Below are positions 32,797 to 41,190 of a DNA stretch of 64,000 bases, piece by piece. Under the pieces are notes generated by a model, which did no database searches, had not been told where the DNA came from, and saw only the letters and a program-made list of their open reading frames with translations. The position numbers and the translations under genes are program-made. Position 1 is the first letter of the stretch; the number at the start of each line of letters is the position of its first letter. Source of the stretch: Nitratireductor sp. (GTDB taxonomy: Bacteria; Pseudomonadota; Alphaproteobacteria; Rhizobiales; Rhizobiaceae). The stretch spans positions 62,001 through 126,000 of the forward strand of contig JACKJU010000010.1 in the NCBI GenBank assembly GCA_020637805.1, read 5' to 3'.

Positions 32797-33656
32797 GTCA
32801 TTGCCTCGTCGGTGACCGTGTTGACGAGCTTGCCGATACCCTCGGCTTCGATCTCGATGATGTCACCGGGTTTCAGGAACCTCGGCGGGTCGAACCTGGC
32901 TCCCGCACCCGTTGGCGTGCCGGTCACGATGATGTCGCCCGGCATCAGTGTGGTGAATGTTGAGATGTAGGATATCTGGCGCGGAATCGGAAACAGCATG
33001 CGAGAGGTCCGGTCGTCCTGGCGCAACTCGCCATTTACCCTGGTGGTGATGCGCACATCCTCGAGCTGGGAAGATTCGTGAAATGGAACAAGCCACGGGC
33101 CCATGGCTCCCGAGCGGTCCCAGTTCTTTCCCTGCGTCACGTTGAACTTGGCGTGGCGAACCCAGTCGCGGATTGTCCCCTCGTTGCACAGCGTCAATGC
33201 AGCGATGTGACCGTAGGCTTCTTCCTGCGCGATGCGCCGCCCGCCCTTGCCGATGATGATGGCGATTTCCCCCTCGTAGTCCAGTTTCTCCGATTCCGGC
33301 GGCCGGATCAGGGGCTGATCATGCCCGGTAAACGATCGGGCAAAGCGCGGGAAAAGCGACATGTTGGGCGGAGCCTCCTGCCCGTCCTTGTACTCGGCAT
33401 TGCGGTCCGGAAAATTGACGCCAACGCAGATGATCTTTTCAGGGTCGGGAATGGGAATATCCCATGCAAAGGTGCCGTCGCGGTTGGTGACCGCGCGCTC
33501 CCTTGCTGCGGCTTCCAGCAGGGTAAAGGCATCCGCTTCAATGACGTTTCTCAGGGTCGCGAATTGGGGGAATTCCGGCGACAGGGCAATCATGCCGCCA
33601 TCTGCGACGGCGCCCCAGAACTTCCTGTCTTCCGCAATATAGCTGGCAAATCGCAT
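32793..33656 (-). CDS. FAH-family HpaG-like isomerase/decarboxylase
   Basis: A 287-residue single-domain FAH protein: IICVGVNFPDRNAEY near residue 75, SEKLDYEGEIAIIIGKGGRR with the metal-ligand glutamates, and PGDIIVTGTPTGAGARFDPP. In the hpa operon it should act as 5-oxopent-3-ene-1,2,5-tricarboxylate decarboxylase and/or hydroxyheptadienedioate isomerase. E. coli HpaG is a two-domain fusion of about 430 residues; here only one domain is present. I prefer ATG 33656 because AAGGA lies five bases upstream; ATG 33662 abuts that site. Confidence 0.88.
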   Translation of the reverse strand: MRFASYIAEDRKFWGAVADGGMIALSPEFPQFATLRNVIEADAFTLLEAAARERAVTNRDGTFAWDIPIPDPEKIICVGVNFPDRNAEYKDGQEAPPNMSLFPRFARSFTGHDQPLIRPPESEKLDYEGEIAIIIGKGGRRIAQEEAYGHIAALTLCNEGTIRDWVRHAKFNVTQGKNWDRSGAMGPWLVPFHESSQLEDVRITTRVNGELRQDDRTSRMLFPIPRQISYISTFTTLMPGDIIVTGTPTGAGARFDPPRFLKPGDIIEIEAEGIGKLVNTVTDEAMT

Positions 33657-33665
33657 TTTCATTCC

Positions 33666-34646
33666 TTACGGCGCAATGATCGGCTGGGCCTTGAGCACGG
33701 GTTCGGCAGGTTCGACACCTTGGAAAAGGGTACCTTCCTCGAACCAGCTCTTGGGGGCCGGTGCTCCCCAAAGGGTCTGGCGCTGCGGGTCCTTGAGGTC
33801 CCACTTGATCGGTTCGAGATCGGGATCGACGGTCTGGTAGTCCGAACAGTAGATCTCGATGCGGTGTCCGTCAGGGTCGCGGATATAGAGGAAGAAGGCA
33901 TTGGAAATGCCGTGCCGTCCCGGCCCGCGCTCCATGTTCTTCAGGTAGCCCGTGGTCGACATGAGATCGCACAGATCGATGATGTTGAGTGGCGTCGGCA
34001 CCCAGAACGCCGTGTGGTGAAGGCGCGGCCCGAACCCGTTGGTGAACGCGATATCGTGGATGCCGCCTTTGCGGTGCAGCCATGCGGCCCAGAGCCGGTT
34101 CGTTTCCTCGTCCTCGGTATATTCGGTCACCCGGAAGCCCATCTCGTTATAAAAGGCTACCGAGGCGTCCACATCCGGCGAGAAGCAGTTGAAGTGGTCT
34201 ATCCGCAGCGGTTTGACCCCGTGATAGAGCGCATATTTCTGATGGATCGGCTCCAGCCGGTCCATTCGGTGATAGAACTCCATCGGTGCACCGAAAAGGT
34301 CCTGCGTTCTAAGCGTTCGGCCCTGATACGGGCGCTCCACCCACTGCGCTGGCAACCCCTTGGTTTCGAACCATTCCTTTGCCCTGTCGAGATCTGCCTC
34401 GTCATAGACCTTGTACGACAGGGCGGACGCGCGCGGTGCGTCCCCCTTGTGCAATACGAGGCAATGGTGACCGCGCTCTTCCATGGCGCGCAGATAGATC
34501 GTGCGCTCGTCTTCATCCGTTACCTGCAGGCCCAGAAGGTCTACATAGAATGCACGGCTTGCCGCAAGATCGGTCACCGTGAACTCGACATGCGAGAGAC
34601 GAACGATGTTGAACGCCGGATAGAGGTTGGGTGCTGGAATTGGCAT
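33666..34646 (-). CDS. 3,4-dihydroxyphenylacetate 2,3-dioxygenase, type I (VOC) extradiol
   Basis: A 326-residue extradiol dioxygenase of the two-module VOC type. Metal ligands are visible at His151 (LRIDHFNCF), His210/211 (LHHTAFW) and Glu264 (HRIEIYCSDY), the pattern of homoprotocatechuate 2,3-dioxygenase from Brevibacterium and Arthrobacter. It would open homoprotocatechuate to 5-carboxymethyl-2-hydroxymuconate semialdehyde. The next gene upstream encodes an unrelated LigB-type enzyme for the same reaction, so one may have a different substrate. GGAG lies six bases before ATG 34646. Confidence 0.88.
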   Translation of the reverse strand: MPIPAPNLYPAFNIVRLSHVEFTVTDLAASRAFYVDLLGLQVTDEDERTIYLRAMEERGHHCLVLHKGDAPRASALSYKVYDEADLDRAKEWFETKGLPAQWVERPYQGRTLRTQDLFGAPMEFYHRMDRLEPIHQKYALYHGVKPLRIDHFNCFSPDVDASVAFYNEMGFRVTEYTEDEETNRLWAAWLHRKGGIHDIAFTNGFGPRLHHTAFWVPTPLNIIDLCDLMSTTGYLKNMERGPGRHGISNAFFLYIRDPDGHRIEIYCSDYQTVDPDLEPIKWDLKDPQRQTLWGAPAPKSWFEEGTLFQGVEPAEPVLKAQPIIAP

Positions 34647-34667
34647 TGGTAACTCCTGGGACGGCGG

Positions 34668-35522
34668 TCAGGCGACGGGAAAAATAACGTTTGTCTGGCC
34701 GGTGCCCGATGACGGGAAATACTCGGTCACGATCTCGCCCTTGCCGGAATACGCGTCCCAGCCAAGTGCGCCGAGCAGCATGACAGTGTCATGCATCGAT
34801 CCTTCGCCGCAGCAATACTCCGCGTATTCGGGAAGCATCGCGATGAAGGTCTGCCACTCGCCTCGCTGCCAAAGCTCCAGGACACGCAGGTCTACCTGAC
34901 GGTTGAACTCCTTGGAAATCGTGAAGGTACCGTTGTTGGCCGCATATTCTTCATTCGGCCAGATGCGGTGCGACAGTGAGCCGGAGGCGATCAGCAGCAC
35001 CCTCGAATCGCTTTCCTCGACAGCTTCACGGATCGCCTGCCCAAGCTTGCGCGAGGATTCATAGGAATGCACCGTGCACCATGCGGCAATCGAGACCACC
35101 TTCATGCGGTGTTCGCGCGACATGAAATGCATCGGCACCAGGGTGCCGTATTCCAGCTCCAGCGAATCGATCTGGTGCGAGAGCGTATACACGTCCTTCG
35201 CCTGGGCTTTCTGCGCGATCAGGTCGCCAAGGGGCGCATTGCCTTCGTAGTCGTATTCCAGGTCCTGGATGAACTGGGGAAATTCGTTGGAGGTGAAAAG
35301 TCCCTTGAAACGGTGATTGGCGTTGATGTGATAGCCCGCATTCACGATCCAGTGCGTGTCGCAGATGATCGCCGTGTCCGCCCCCAGTTCACGAGCCCTG
35401 TGCGCAATCTCCAGATGGCCGTCTATCGCCGGCTGCCGTTTTCCGAAAACCGGCCCCTGCTGCTCCGACATCAGCATTGTCGGAACATGCGTGCATTTGG
35501 CGGCAAGGACGATCTCACCCAT
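34668..35522 (-). CDS. hpaD: 3,4-dihydroxyphenylacetate 2,3-dioxygenase, LigB type
   Basis: A 284-residue class III extradiol dioxygenase that closely follows E. coli HpaD: AAKCTHVPTM with His12, KRQPAIDGHLEIAHRARELG, ICDTHWIVNAGYHIN with His57, LEYGTLVPMHFM, ASGSLSHRI with the acid-base His, and MLPEYAEYCCGEGSMHDTVM. It cuts homoprotocatechuate next to the hydroxyls using Fe(II). GGAGGAG precedes ATG 35522. It lies between hpaE and the VOC-type dioxygenase. Confidence 0.92.
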   Translation of the reverse strand: MGEIVLAAKCTHVPTMLMSEQQGPVFGKRQPAIDGHLEIAHRARELGADTAIICDTHWIVNAGYHINANHRFKGLFTSNEFPQFIQDLEYDYEGNAPLGDLIAQKAQAKDVYTLSHQIDSLELEYGTLVPMHFMSREHRMKVVSIAAWCTVHSYESSRKLGQAIREAVEESDSRVLLIASGSLSHRIWPNEEYAANNGTFTISKEFNRQVDLRVLELWQRGEWQTFIAMLPEYAEYCCGEGSMHDTVMLLGALGWDAYSGKGEIVTEYFPSSGTGQTNVIFPVA

Positions 35523-35577
35523 TGTTCACTCCTCCTGAACTTCCAGCCATCTGATGCCGGATACCCCGATTTGCCGG

Positions 35578-37101
35578 TCAGGCGCCAAGGCGCGGAATGG
35601 CGTGCTGCCCGGTGGCAAGGCCGATGTGCTTCTGCTCCATGTAGAACTCGAACGACCAGTCGCCCCCGTCCCGGCCGATCCCCGATGACTTGACGCCGCC
35701 AAACGGCGTCGGCAGGTGGCGCACGTTCTCCGAGTTCACCCAGATCATCCCGGCTTCAAGCCTGTCGGTGAAGCGCAGTGCGCGGGTCAGGTCGTTGGTC
35801 CAGACATAGCCTGTCAGTCCGTATTCGACACCATTGGCGATTTCTAGCGCTTCCTGTTCGGTCTCGAAGGAGATTGCCGTCAGCACCGGCCCGAAGATTT
35901 CTTCCTGGGCAATGCGCATGTCACGCCTAGCACCCGTGAAGAGTGTCGGCTTGACATAGTGCCCCTCGCAGTCGAGCGCTTCGCCGCCAGCGGCAATTGT
36001 TGCCCCCTCCGCTCTGGCAACGTCGAAGTATGAGGTCACCTTGTCGAAATGGGTCTTGTGGATCAGCGGACCGATTTCGGTTTGAGGGTCAAGCGGGTGC
36101 CCGACCTTTATGCGGTTGATGCGCTCTACCAGTTTCTCCTGGAAAGCATCCCGGATGGAAGACTGCACCAGCAGGCGCGAGGACGACGTGCAGCGCTCGC
36201 CGTTCAGCGAATAGATCATGAAGATCGCTGCATCGAGCGCACGATCGATATCGGCATCCTCGAATACGATGACCGGGTTCTTGCCGCCCAGTTCGAAGTG
36301 AACGCGTTTGAGGGTGTCGGCACCCTGTTTCATGATCATGGAACCAGTCCGGCTCTCACCGACGAAAGCGATTGCCTTGATGTCCCTGTGTTCGGTCAGC
36401 GCCTTGCCTGCATCCTCTCCGTAGCCGTTTACAAGGTTCCAGACCCCGGCCGGCAGCCCCGCATTCTCCGCGATTTCCAGAAGCAGGCTGGCAGTAACGG
36501 GAGAGAATTCCGCCGGTTTGTGAACCACCGTGCATCCCGCCGCAAGGGCCGGTGCGATCTTCCAGGTGGAAAGCATGAAGGGCGTGTTCCACGGCGTGAT
36601 TACCCCGACCGGACCGATGGGCACGCGCGTCGTGATGTTTAGAAGGGTCGGCGACGGAAGGCTTCGGCCGTCCCTGGCCGAAGGCGCACGATCGGCAAAG
36701 AAGCGAAAATTCTCGGCACCGCGCAGGGCCGCCTTCGACATGAAACGAAGCGCCTGCCCCGTATCCTGGCACTCCAGAAATGCAATCTCTTCTGCACGTT
36801 CGACGATCCCGTCGGCAATCCGGTGAAGGATTTTCCTGCGCTCGGTTGCAGGCATGTCGCGCCACGCCGGAAAGGCTTCCTTCGCCGCCTTGGCCGCGGC
36901 ATCGACGTCTTGGGCGCTGCTGCGCGCCACACTGCAGACGAGGCTTTCGTCTACCGGCGAATGATTGTCGAACGTTGCGCCGGAGGCTGCAGGAACCTTC
37001 TTGCCGCCGATATGATTCAGCACCCCGTTTTCACGCAAGGGTGCCAGAAAGCCCTCCAGTTTTTTCAGGTTGTCCTGCAGATTGCCCTTCGGTGCCGCCA
37101 T
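35578..37101 (-). CDS. hpaE: 5-carboxymethyl-2-hydroxymuconate semialdehyde dehydrogenase
   Basis: Oxidises the ring-cleavage semialdehyde with NAD+. The 507-residue product is an aldehyde dehydrogenase with ITPWNTPFMLSTWKIAPALA (cofactor region), FELGGKNPVIVFEDAD (catalytic Glu) and SLNGERCTSSSRLLV (catalytic Cys near residue 306). It begins two bases before the end of hpaF, with AGGA eight bases upstream. The position directly after hpaF and before hpaD is the classic hpa order. Confidence 0.93.
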   Translation of the reverse strand: MAAPKGNLQDNLKKLEGFLAPLRENGVLNHIGGKKVPAASGATFDNHSPVDESLVCSVARSSAQDVDAAAKAAKEAFPAWRDMPATERRKILHRIADGIVERAEEIAFLECQDTGQALRFMSKAALRGAENFRFFADRAPSARDGRSLPSPTLLNITTRVPIGPVGVITPWNTPFMLSTWKIAPALAAGCTVVHKPAEFSPVTASLLLEIAENAGLPAGVWNLVNGYGEDAGKALTEHRDIKAIAFVGESRTGSMIMKQGADTLKRVHFELGGKNPVIVFEDADIDRALDAAIFMIYSLNGERCTSSSRLLVQSSIRDAFQEKLVERINRIKVGHPLDPQTEIGPLIHKTHFDKVTSYFDVARAEGATIAAGGEALDCEGHYVKPTLFTGARRDMRIAQEEIFGPVLTAISFETEQEALEIANGVEYGLTGYVWTNDLTRALRFTDRLEAGMIWVNSENVRHLPTPFGGVKSSGIGRDGGDWSFEFYMEQKHIGLATGQHAIPRLGA

Positions 37102-37102
37102 C

Positions 37103-37492
37103 TTATGCTTCCTGGTCCATGTATTTCGGTATCATGTTGAGTTTGGGGGAAAGTTCCGGATCTATGTCGACCATCTCCATCGAAACTGCGATAGACCTGG
37201 TTTCGATCACGTCTGCGAGAAACTCGGTCATTGCCGCAAATACTGCCTTCGTGGCCCGCTTGCGGGTCTCGAGGTCCCGGTCGCCCCGCAATCTGACGAC
37301 AAGGTGGACATAGCCATGCCTCGGACTGCCATCGGCAATCGACCAGTGGTCGGCGCGGAGGGCGCGTACACGTATTCCTTTCTTCGCGAAAACACCGGTG
37401 GAGATGCCTGCTATTCGAAGGTGATTGCACAGGGCGCCAAAGTCGATCTCTGTCTCCAGGTTTGCTGAGTAGTCGACCATGAAATGCGGCAT
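37103..37492 (-). CDS. hpaF: 5-carboxymethyl-2-hydroxymuconate delta-isomerase
   Basis: A small trimeric isomerase of the tautomerase superfamily in which the N-terminal proline is the catalytic base. The start is set by that residue: ATG 37492 gives MPHFMVDYSANLE, has GGAGG six bases upstream, and after Met removal exposes Pro1. The 129-residue product also has HGYVHLVVRLRGDRD and a conserved C-terminal region. It is the first gene of the minus-strand hpa operon, divergent from the HpaR-type regulator across 109 bases that hold a palindrome. Confidence 0.92.
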   Translation of the reverse strand: MPHFMVDYSANLETEIDFGALCNHLRIAGISTGVFAKKGIRVRALRADHWSIADGSPRHGYVHLVVRLRGDRDLETRKRATKAVFAAMTEFLADVIETRSIAVSMEMVDIDPELSPKLNMIPKYMDQEA

Positions 37493-37531
37493 GTCCAACC
37501 TCCCTGAAACGATCATCCGCCAGCATATTAA

Positions 37532-37543
37532 TTAACATGTTAA
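37532..37543. promoter_or_regulatory. palindromic operator between hpaF and hpaR
   Basis: TTAACATGTTAA is a perfect 12-base palindrome inside an AT-rich stretch (37524-37556) of the divergent hpaF/hpaR gap. It is the only clear symmetric site there and fits a MarR dimer controlling both genes. Confidence 0.6.
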
Positions 37544-37601
37544 ATATAATGTATTTCCATGTCAATATCTGTATGTTTGCAGTGAAAGGAACGCAAATAC
37601 C

Positions 37602-38069
37602 ATGGCAGATGCATCTCCGAGGCCCGATCGCGCCACATCGCAAATCCTGCCTGCAACAGGCCGGTCGCTTCCCATAGCACTTCTGCGTGCCCGTGAGCGC
37701 ATCATGGGGCCATTCCGCGAGATGCTTGCCGAATCCGGCGTGACCGAACAGCAGTGGCGCGTGCTTCGCGTTCTGGATGAGGCAGGTCCACAGGACGCCA
37801 CCCAGATTGCCCGCAATGCCTGCCTGTTGATGCCGAGCCTTTCACGTATCGTGGCGACACTTATCACAAAAGGGTATGTGACGCGCCGCAGGTCGGACGA
37901 TGACGGCCGCCGTGCGGTCATCGCGATTAGCCAGTCGGGGCGCGGACTACTGGAGCACAATATGGAGCGATCGCTCGCCATCGCAGACCGGCTTGAGAAA
38001 GCGCTGGGCCGGGAGCGGCTCGATGAGCTTCTTGATCTGCTGAACGAACTGGACCGGATCGAAATATGA
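37602..38069 (+). CDS. hpaR: HpaR-type MarR regulator
   Basis: A 155-residue MarR-family protein: ALLRARERIMGPFREMLAESGVTEQQWRVLRVLDEAG, helix-turn-helix ATQIARNACLLMPSLSRIVATL and wing RRSDDDGRRAVIAIS. It matches the homoprotocatechuate operon repressor HpaR and sits divergent from hpaF, as in other hpa loci. The likely inducer is a hydroxyphenylacetate or homoprotocatechuate. AAAGGA precedes ATG 37602. The glutamine-synthetase-like gene follows 40 bases later on the same strand. Confidence 0.9.
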   Translation: MADASPRPDRATSQILPATGRSLPIALLRARERIMGPFREMLAESGVTEQQWRVLRVLDEAGPQDATQIARNACLLMPSLSRIVATLITKGYVTRRRSDDDGRRAVIAISQSGRGLLEHNMERSLAIADRLEKALGRERLDELLDLLNELDRIEI

Positions 38070-38109
38070 GCCTACCATCACCGCTTCGGAAACAGAAACT
38101 GGTACAATC

Positions 38110-39519
38110 GTGAATATCAAGCCCGGCGGTGTCGAACCGCACGACCAATCCGGCGGCCATGGCAAGGAAGAGCATGGCAAGCCCGGTGAGAATTTTCTGG
38201 CGGCAAATCCGGATATTGAATCCGTCGATCTCCTGATTTCAGACATCAACGGCGTGATGCGTGGCAAATGGGCGCCTGCCGAAGCACTCAAGAAAGTCGA
38301 CAAGCCGGGTATCAATTTGCCGATGTCGATCTTCGGTCTCGACATATGGGGCCGTGAGGTCGAGGAAACCGGCCTGCATATCGAGACCGGTGATCTCGAC
38401 GGATTCTGCATTGCCATTCCCGAGCGCATCGCGCGCGCATCCTGGGCAACCAGGCCGACGGCGCAGGTGCTCATGACGATGCTGGACGACAAGGGCAAGC
38501 CCTTCTTCGCCGATCCGCGCAATGCATTGCAGCGCGTCATCGACCGCTTCGCCGAAAAAGGCTTGAAGCCTGTCGTTGCTTTCGAGCTGGAATTCTATCT
38601 GGTCGATCCTTCCGCCTTCCAGTCAACGGGCAAGCTCAAGCGCGACCGCGACATGCAGCATGGCGCCATCGGGCCGGAGCCGCAGAACATGTATTCGCTC
38701 GATGAGCTATCCGGCCAGAGCGAGCTTTTCGCGGATATTCGCGCGGGTGCAATCGACCAGGGCCTGCCGATCGACACCATCATCAAGGAAGCGGCGCCCG
38801 GTCAGTTCGAGGTAAACCTCAAGCACCGTGGCGACGCGCTGGCTGCGGCCGACGACACCGTGCTGCTGCGCCGCCTGATTTCGGAGAGTGCGCAGAAGTA
38901 CGGGCTGCGCGCCACCTTCATGGCCAAGCCCTTTCTCGATTGGCCCGGAAACGGCATGCACATTCACGCCAGTCTTCTGGACCGTGATGGCAACAACATC
39001 TTTGCAGGACCCTCCGGGGAAACGTTGATCGAACACGCGGCATGCGGGCTGCTCGATACCATCCGCGACGCGCTGCTCCTGTTCATTCCGGGGTTCAACG
39101 GGTACCGGCGCCTGCAACCGGGCTCCTATGCCCCGACCCGCATTGCCTGGGGCCGCAACAACCGCTCGGTTGCCGTGCGCGTACCGGCGAGTGAGGAAGC
39201 GGCCACCCGTCTTGAGCACCGGCTTTCGGGTGCGGACGCCAACCCCTATTTCGTCGCCGCAGGTGTTCTGGGTGGCATCCTTGAGGGCCTGGAAAACGGC
39301 AGGTTGCCGCCACCCCCGGTGGAGGGGAATGCGTATTCGGTTCCGCTGCCGAGCCTTTCCGACGACATGGACGACGCGATTGACGATTTCGAGCGCTCGG
39401 AATTTATCCGCAAACTGCTCGGCGTCGAATTGCGCAAGATCTACACGGAAATAAAGAAGGTGGAGATGCAGGCGTTTCTGAACGAAATCACGCCGCTGGA
39501 ACGCTCCACCTATCTTTAG
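38110..39519 (+). CDS. glutamine synthetase-family ligase (PuuA-like)
   Basis: A 469-residue member of the glutamine synthetase family. It shows DLLISDINGVMRGKW near the start, VVAFELEFYLVDPS with metal-binding glutamates, GQFEVNLKH, GNGMHIHASL and NNRSVAVRVP. Such PuuA-type enzymes ligate glutamate to amines (putrescine, ethanolamine, alkylamines) rather than ammonia. The start at GTG 38110 is uncertain as no strong ribosome site is seen; the first 30 residues are polar and may be partly untranslated. It follows hpaR by 40 bases, but a link to the hpa pathway is not clear. Confidence 0.85.
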   Translation: MNIKPGGVEPHDQSGGHGKEEHGKPGENFLAANPDIESVDLLISDINGVMRGKWAPAEALKKVDKPGINLPMSIFGLDIWGREVEETGLHIETGDLDGFCIAIPERIARASWATRPTAQVLMTMLDDKGKPFFADPRNALQRVIDRFAEKGLKPVVAFELEFYLVDPSAFQSTGKLKRDRDMQHGAIGPEPQNMYSLDELSGQSELFADIRAGAIDQGLPIDTIIKEAAPGQFEVNLKHRGDALAAADDTVLLRRLISESAQKYGLRATFMAKPFLDWPGNGMHIHASLLDRDGNNIFAGPSGETLIEHAACGLLDTIRDALLLFIPGFNGYRRLQPGSYAPTRIAWGRNNRSVAVRVPASEEAATRLEHRLSGADANPYFVAAGVLGGILEGLENGRLPPPPVEGNAYSVPLPSLSDDMDDAIDDFERSEFIRKLLGVELRKIYTEIKKVEMQAFLNEITPLERSTYL

Positions 39520-39539
39520 GCCTGTAACTCAGGGCCTTG

Positions 39540-39986
39540 TCACTCCAGAACGAGTTCCTCGATCTGGTCGACCGGATGGTTCGTCAGATCCTTGTCGATT
39601 TCGCCGATAATCCGGTTCGAAACCTCCTGATGGAACTCCTTGCGCAGTTCGCCGAGCACCATCGGAGGGGCGATAATTATAAGCTCGTCGAACTCGCCCT
39701 TGTGGGCTCGCTTGTAGAGGCGTTCGGCGATGCCTGAGGCAAAATCCTTCTTGGCAAGCTTGTGCCAGTCGGTTTCCTGCACCGCGCTTCGATGTCCGGG
39801 CCCGCTATCGTCCATGCGGCCGGGGCTGTCCGTTCCCTGTTCGCGGGTAGGCGGATTTTCCTGTTCCAGTTCCCGGAATACCTGCAGATTGGGAAATTTC
39901 TTGTCTCCCTCGTTGCGCAGGAACAGGGCCTTTTCTCCGTCTGCCACGATCATCCATCCGTCGTGTGAAAGCTTGAATTTTGCCAT
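39540..39986 (-). CDS. host attachment family protein
   Basis: A 148-residue protein of the family named after an Agrobacterium locus needed for attachment to host cells. It has HDGWMIVADGEKALFLRNEGD at the start, DWHKLAKKDFASGIAERLYK in the middle and IIIAPPMVLGELRKEFH, resembling the baeRF/archaeal release-factor-like fold. The biochemical role is unknown and these proteins also occur in free-living bacteria. A perfect AGGAGG precedes ATG 39986. It converges with the upstream glutamine-synthetase-like gene. Confidence 0.88.
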   Translation of the reverse strand: MAKFKLSHDGWMIVADGEKALFLRNEGDKKFPNLQVFRELEQENPPTREQGTDSPGRMDDSGPGHRSAVQETDWHKLAKKDFASGIAERLYKRAHKGEFDELIIIAPPMVLGELRKEFHQEVSNRIIGEIDKDLTNHPVDQIEELVLE

Positions 39987-40123
39987 TGTAAACCTCCTAT
40001 GGGAACAAAACCGGCTGGATGGCTGTTCGGTTCCAATGCGCCAACGCAAACTTGGTGGAAACCACTTGACCCGTGCGAGTCCAATGGTTTTCATCCCGTC
40101 GGGAAAAACCGGAGGGTAATATT

Positions 40124-40588
40124 ATGGAAATGAACGGCGAGCAGCTAATCGCGGCAAGCAAGGAAAAAGTCTGGGAAGCACTGAACGATCCCGAGGTGCT
40201 CAAGGCTTCCATTCCCGGCTGCAAGAGCCTCGAAAAAACCTCCGAAACGGAAATGGCCGCTACGGTGGAACTGAAGATCGGCCCCGTGAAGGCGAAATTC
40301 GACGGCGAGGTCGAGCTTCTCAATCTCAATCCTCCGACTTCCTACACGATATCGGGCGAAGGCAAGGGCGGTATTGCCGGTTTCGCCAAGGGCGGAGCGG
40401 ATGTGGTTCTCGAAGAGGCCGAAGGCGGCACGTTGCTCAAGTACGACGTAAAGGCCGATGTCGGCGGAAAGATCGCCCAGCTTGGCTCGCGCCTGATCGA
40501 TTCGACGGCGAAGAAGCTTGCCGGCCAGTTCTTCGAGAAATTCGGTGAGATCGTCGAGCAGGGCAAGTCGCCTGACGAGGTCGCCTGA
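40124..40588 (+). CDS. CoxG-like SRPBCC family protein
   Basis: A 154-residue START/SRPBCC-fold protein of the carbon monoxide dehydrogenase subunit G family: GEQLIAASKEKVWEALNDPEVLKASIPGC, LKIGPVKAKFDGEV and a C-terminal helix KLAGQFFEKFGEIVEQ. In Oligotropha CoxG helps anchor CO dehydrogenase to the membrane, but many members stand alone, as here with no cox genes nearby. GGAGGG lies before ATG 40124. Confidence 0.85.
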   Translation: MEMNGEQLIAASKEKVWEALNDPEVLKASIPGCKSLEKTSETEMAATVELKIGPVKAKFDGEVELLNLNPPTSYTISGEGKGGIAGFAKGGADVVLEEAEGGTLLKYDVKADVGGKIAQLGSRLIDSTAKKLAGQFFEKFGEIVEQGKSPDEVA

Positions 40589-40913
40589 TCAATGGCGGAA
40601 TGGCCAGATAAGGTGCTTCAGGCCATTTCGCTTCATCAACCGGCAAACGGCCAAAATTATTGCTAATCGCGTCCCGAATTGACCTCTGCAGGTTCATGTT
40701 CCGGTTACCACGGTAAAAAATAATTCGGCATTGGCTTGCTTTGGCCACAGTTTGCGTTCAATGAGAACAGATCGAACTTTCGGCCGAACGACTTGTGGCC
40801 CGCGTCTTCTACGCTTGCTGACTATCTTCTTCCCAAACTTCGACTAAACCACGTTTCGTGGGCAGCATGCCTTCGGAACTGACACTCAGCACATGCGTAC
40901 AAGGAAAATCGCT
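40589..40913 (+). other. intergenic region and long leader of the cold-shock gene
   Basis: 325 bases without a gene I trust. The stretch ahead of the cold-shock start probably includes a long 5' untranslated leader, as is usual for cspA-type genes whose mRNA structure senses temperature. No clear -35/-10 pair, tRNA or small RNA was seen. Confidence 0.4.
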
Positions 40914-41123
40914 ATGTCTACAGGTACCGTAAAATGGTTCAACGCCACCAAGGGCTTCGGCTTCATCCAGCCTGATGCAGGCGGCAACGACGTATTCGTC
41001 CACATCTCTGCCGTTCAGCGCGCTGGCATGACCGGCCTCGATGAAGGCCAGAAAATCAACTACGAGATCGTTCAGGACAAGCGTTCTGGCAAATCTTCTG
41101 CCGACAACCTCAGCGCCGCCTGA
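40914..41123 (+). CDS. cspA: cold-shock domain protein
   Basis: A 69-residue single cold-shock domain with both RNA-binding motifs, KGFGFIQP (RNP1) and VFVHISAV (RNP2). It binds single-stranded nucleic acid and melts mRNA structures at low temperature. AAGGA is eight bases upstream of ATG 40914, and a strong terminator follows at 41150-41183, so the gene is transcribed alone. Confidence 0.96.
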   Translation: MSTGTVKWFNATKGFGFIQPDAGGNDVFVHISAVQRAGMTGLDEGQKINYEIVQDKRSGKSSADNLSAA

Positions 41124-41149
41124 TCGCGCTAATCGTCGGATGAATTCTT

Positions 41150-41183
41150 GAAAGGCGGGAGCAATCCCGCCTTTCTTGTTTTT
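41150..41183 (+). terminator. intrinsic terminator of the cold-shock gene
   Basis: GAAAGGCGGGA (41150-41160) and TCCCGCCTTTC (41165-41175) form a perfect 11-base stem with a GCAA tetraloop, followed by TTGTTTTT. It lies 27 bases past the cold-shock stop. Confidence 0.92.
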
Positions 41184-41190
41184 GGAAGTG

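Noticed and set aside
33078..34652. A 524-codon plus-strand frame
   Set aside because: It is antisense to the hpaG-like and VOC-type dioxygenase genes, whose products are clearly conserved.
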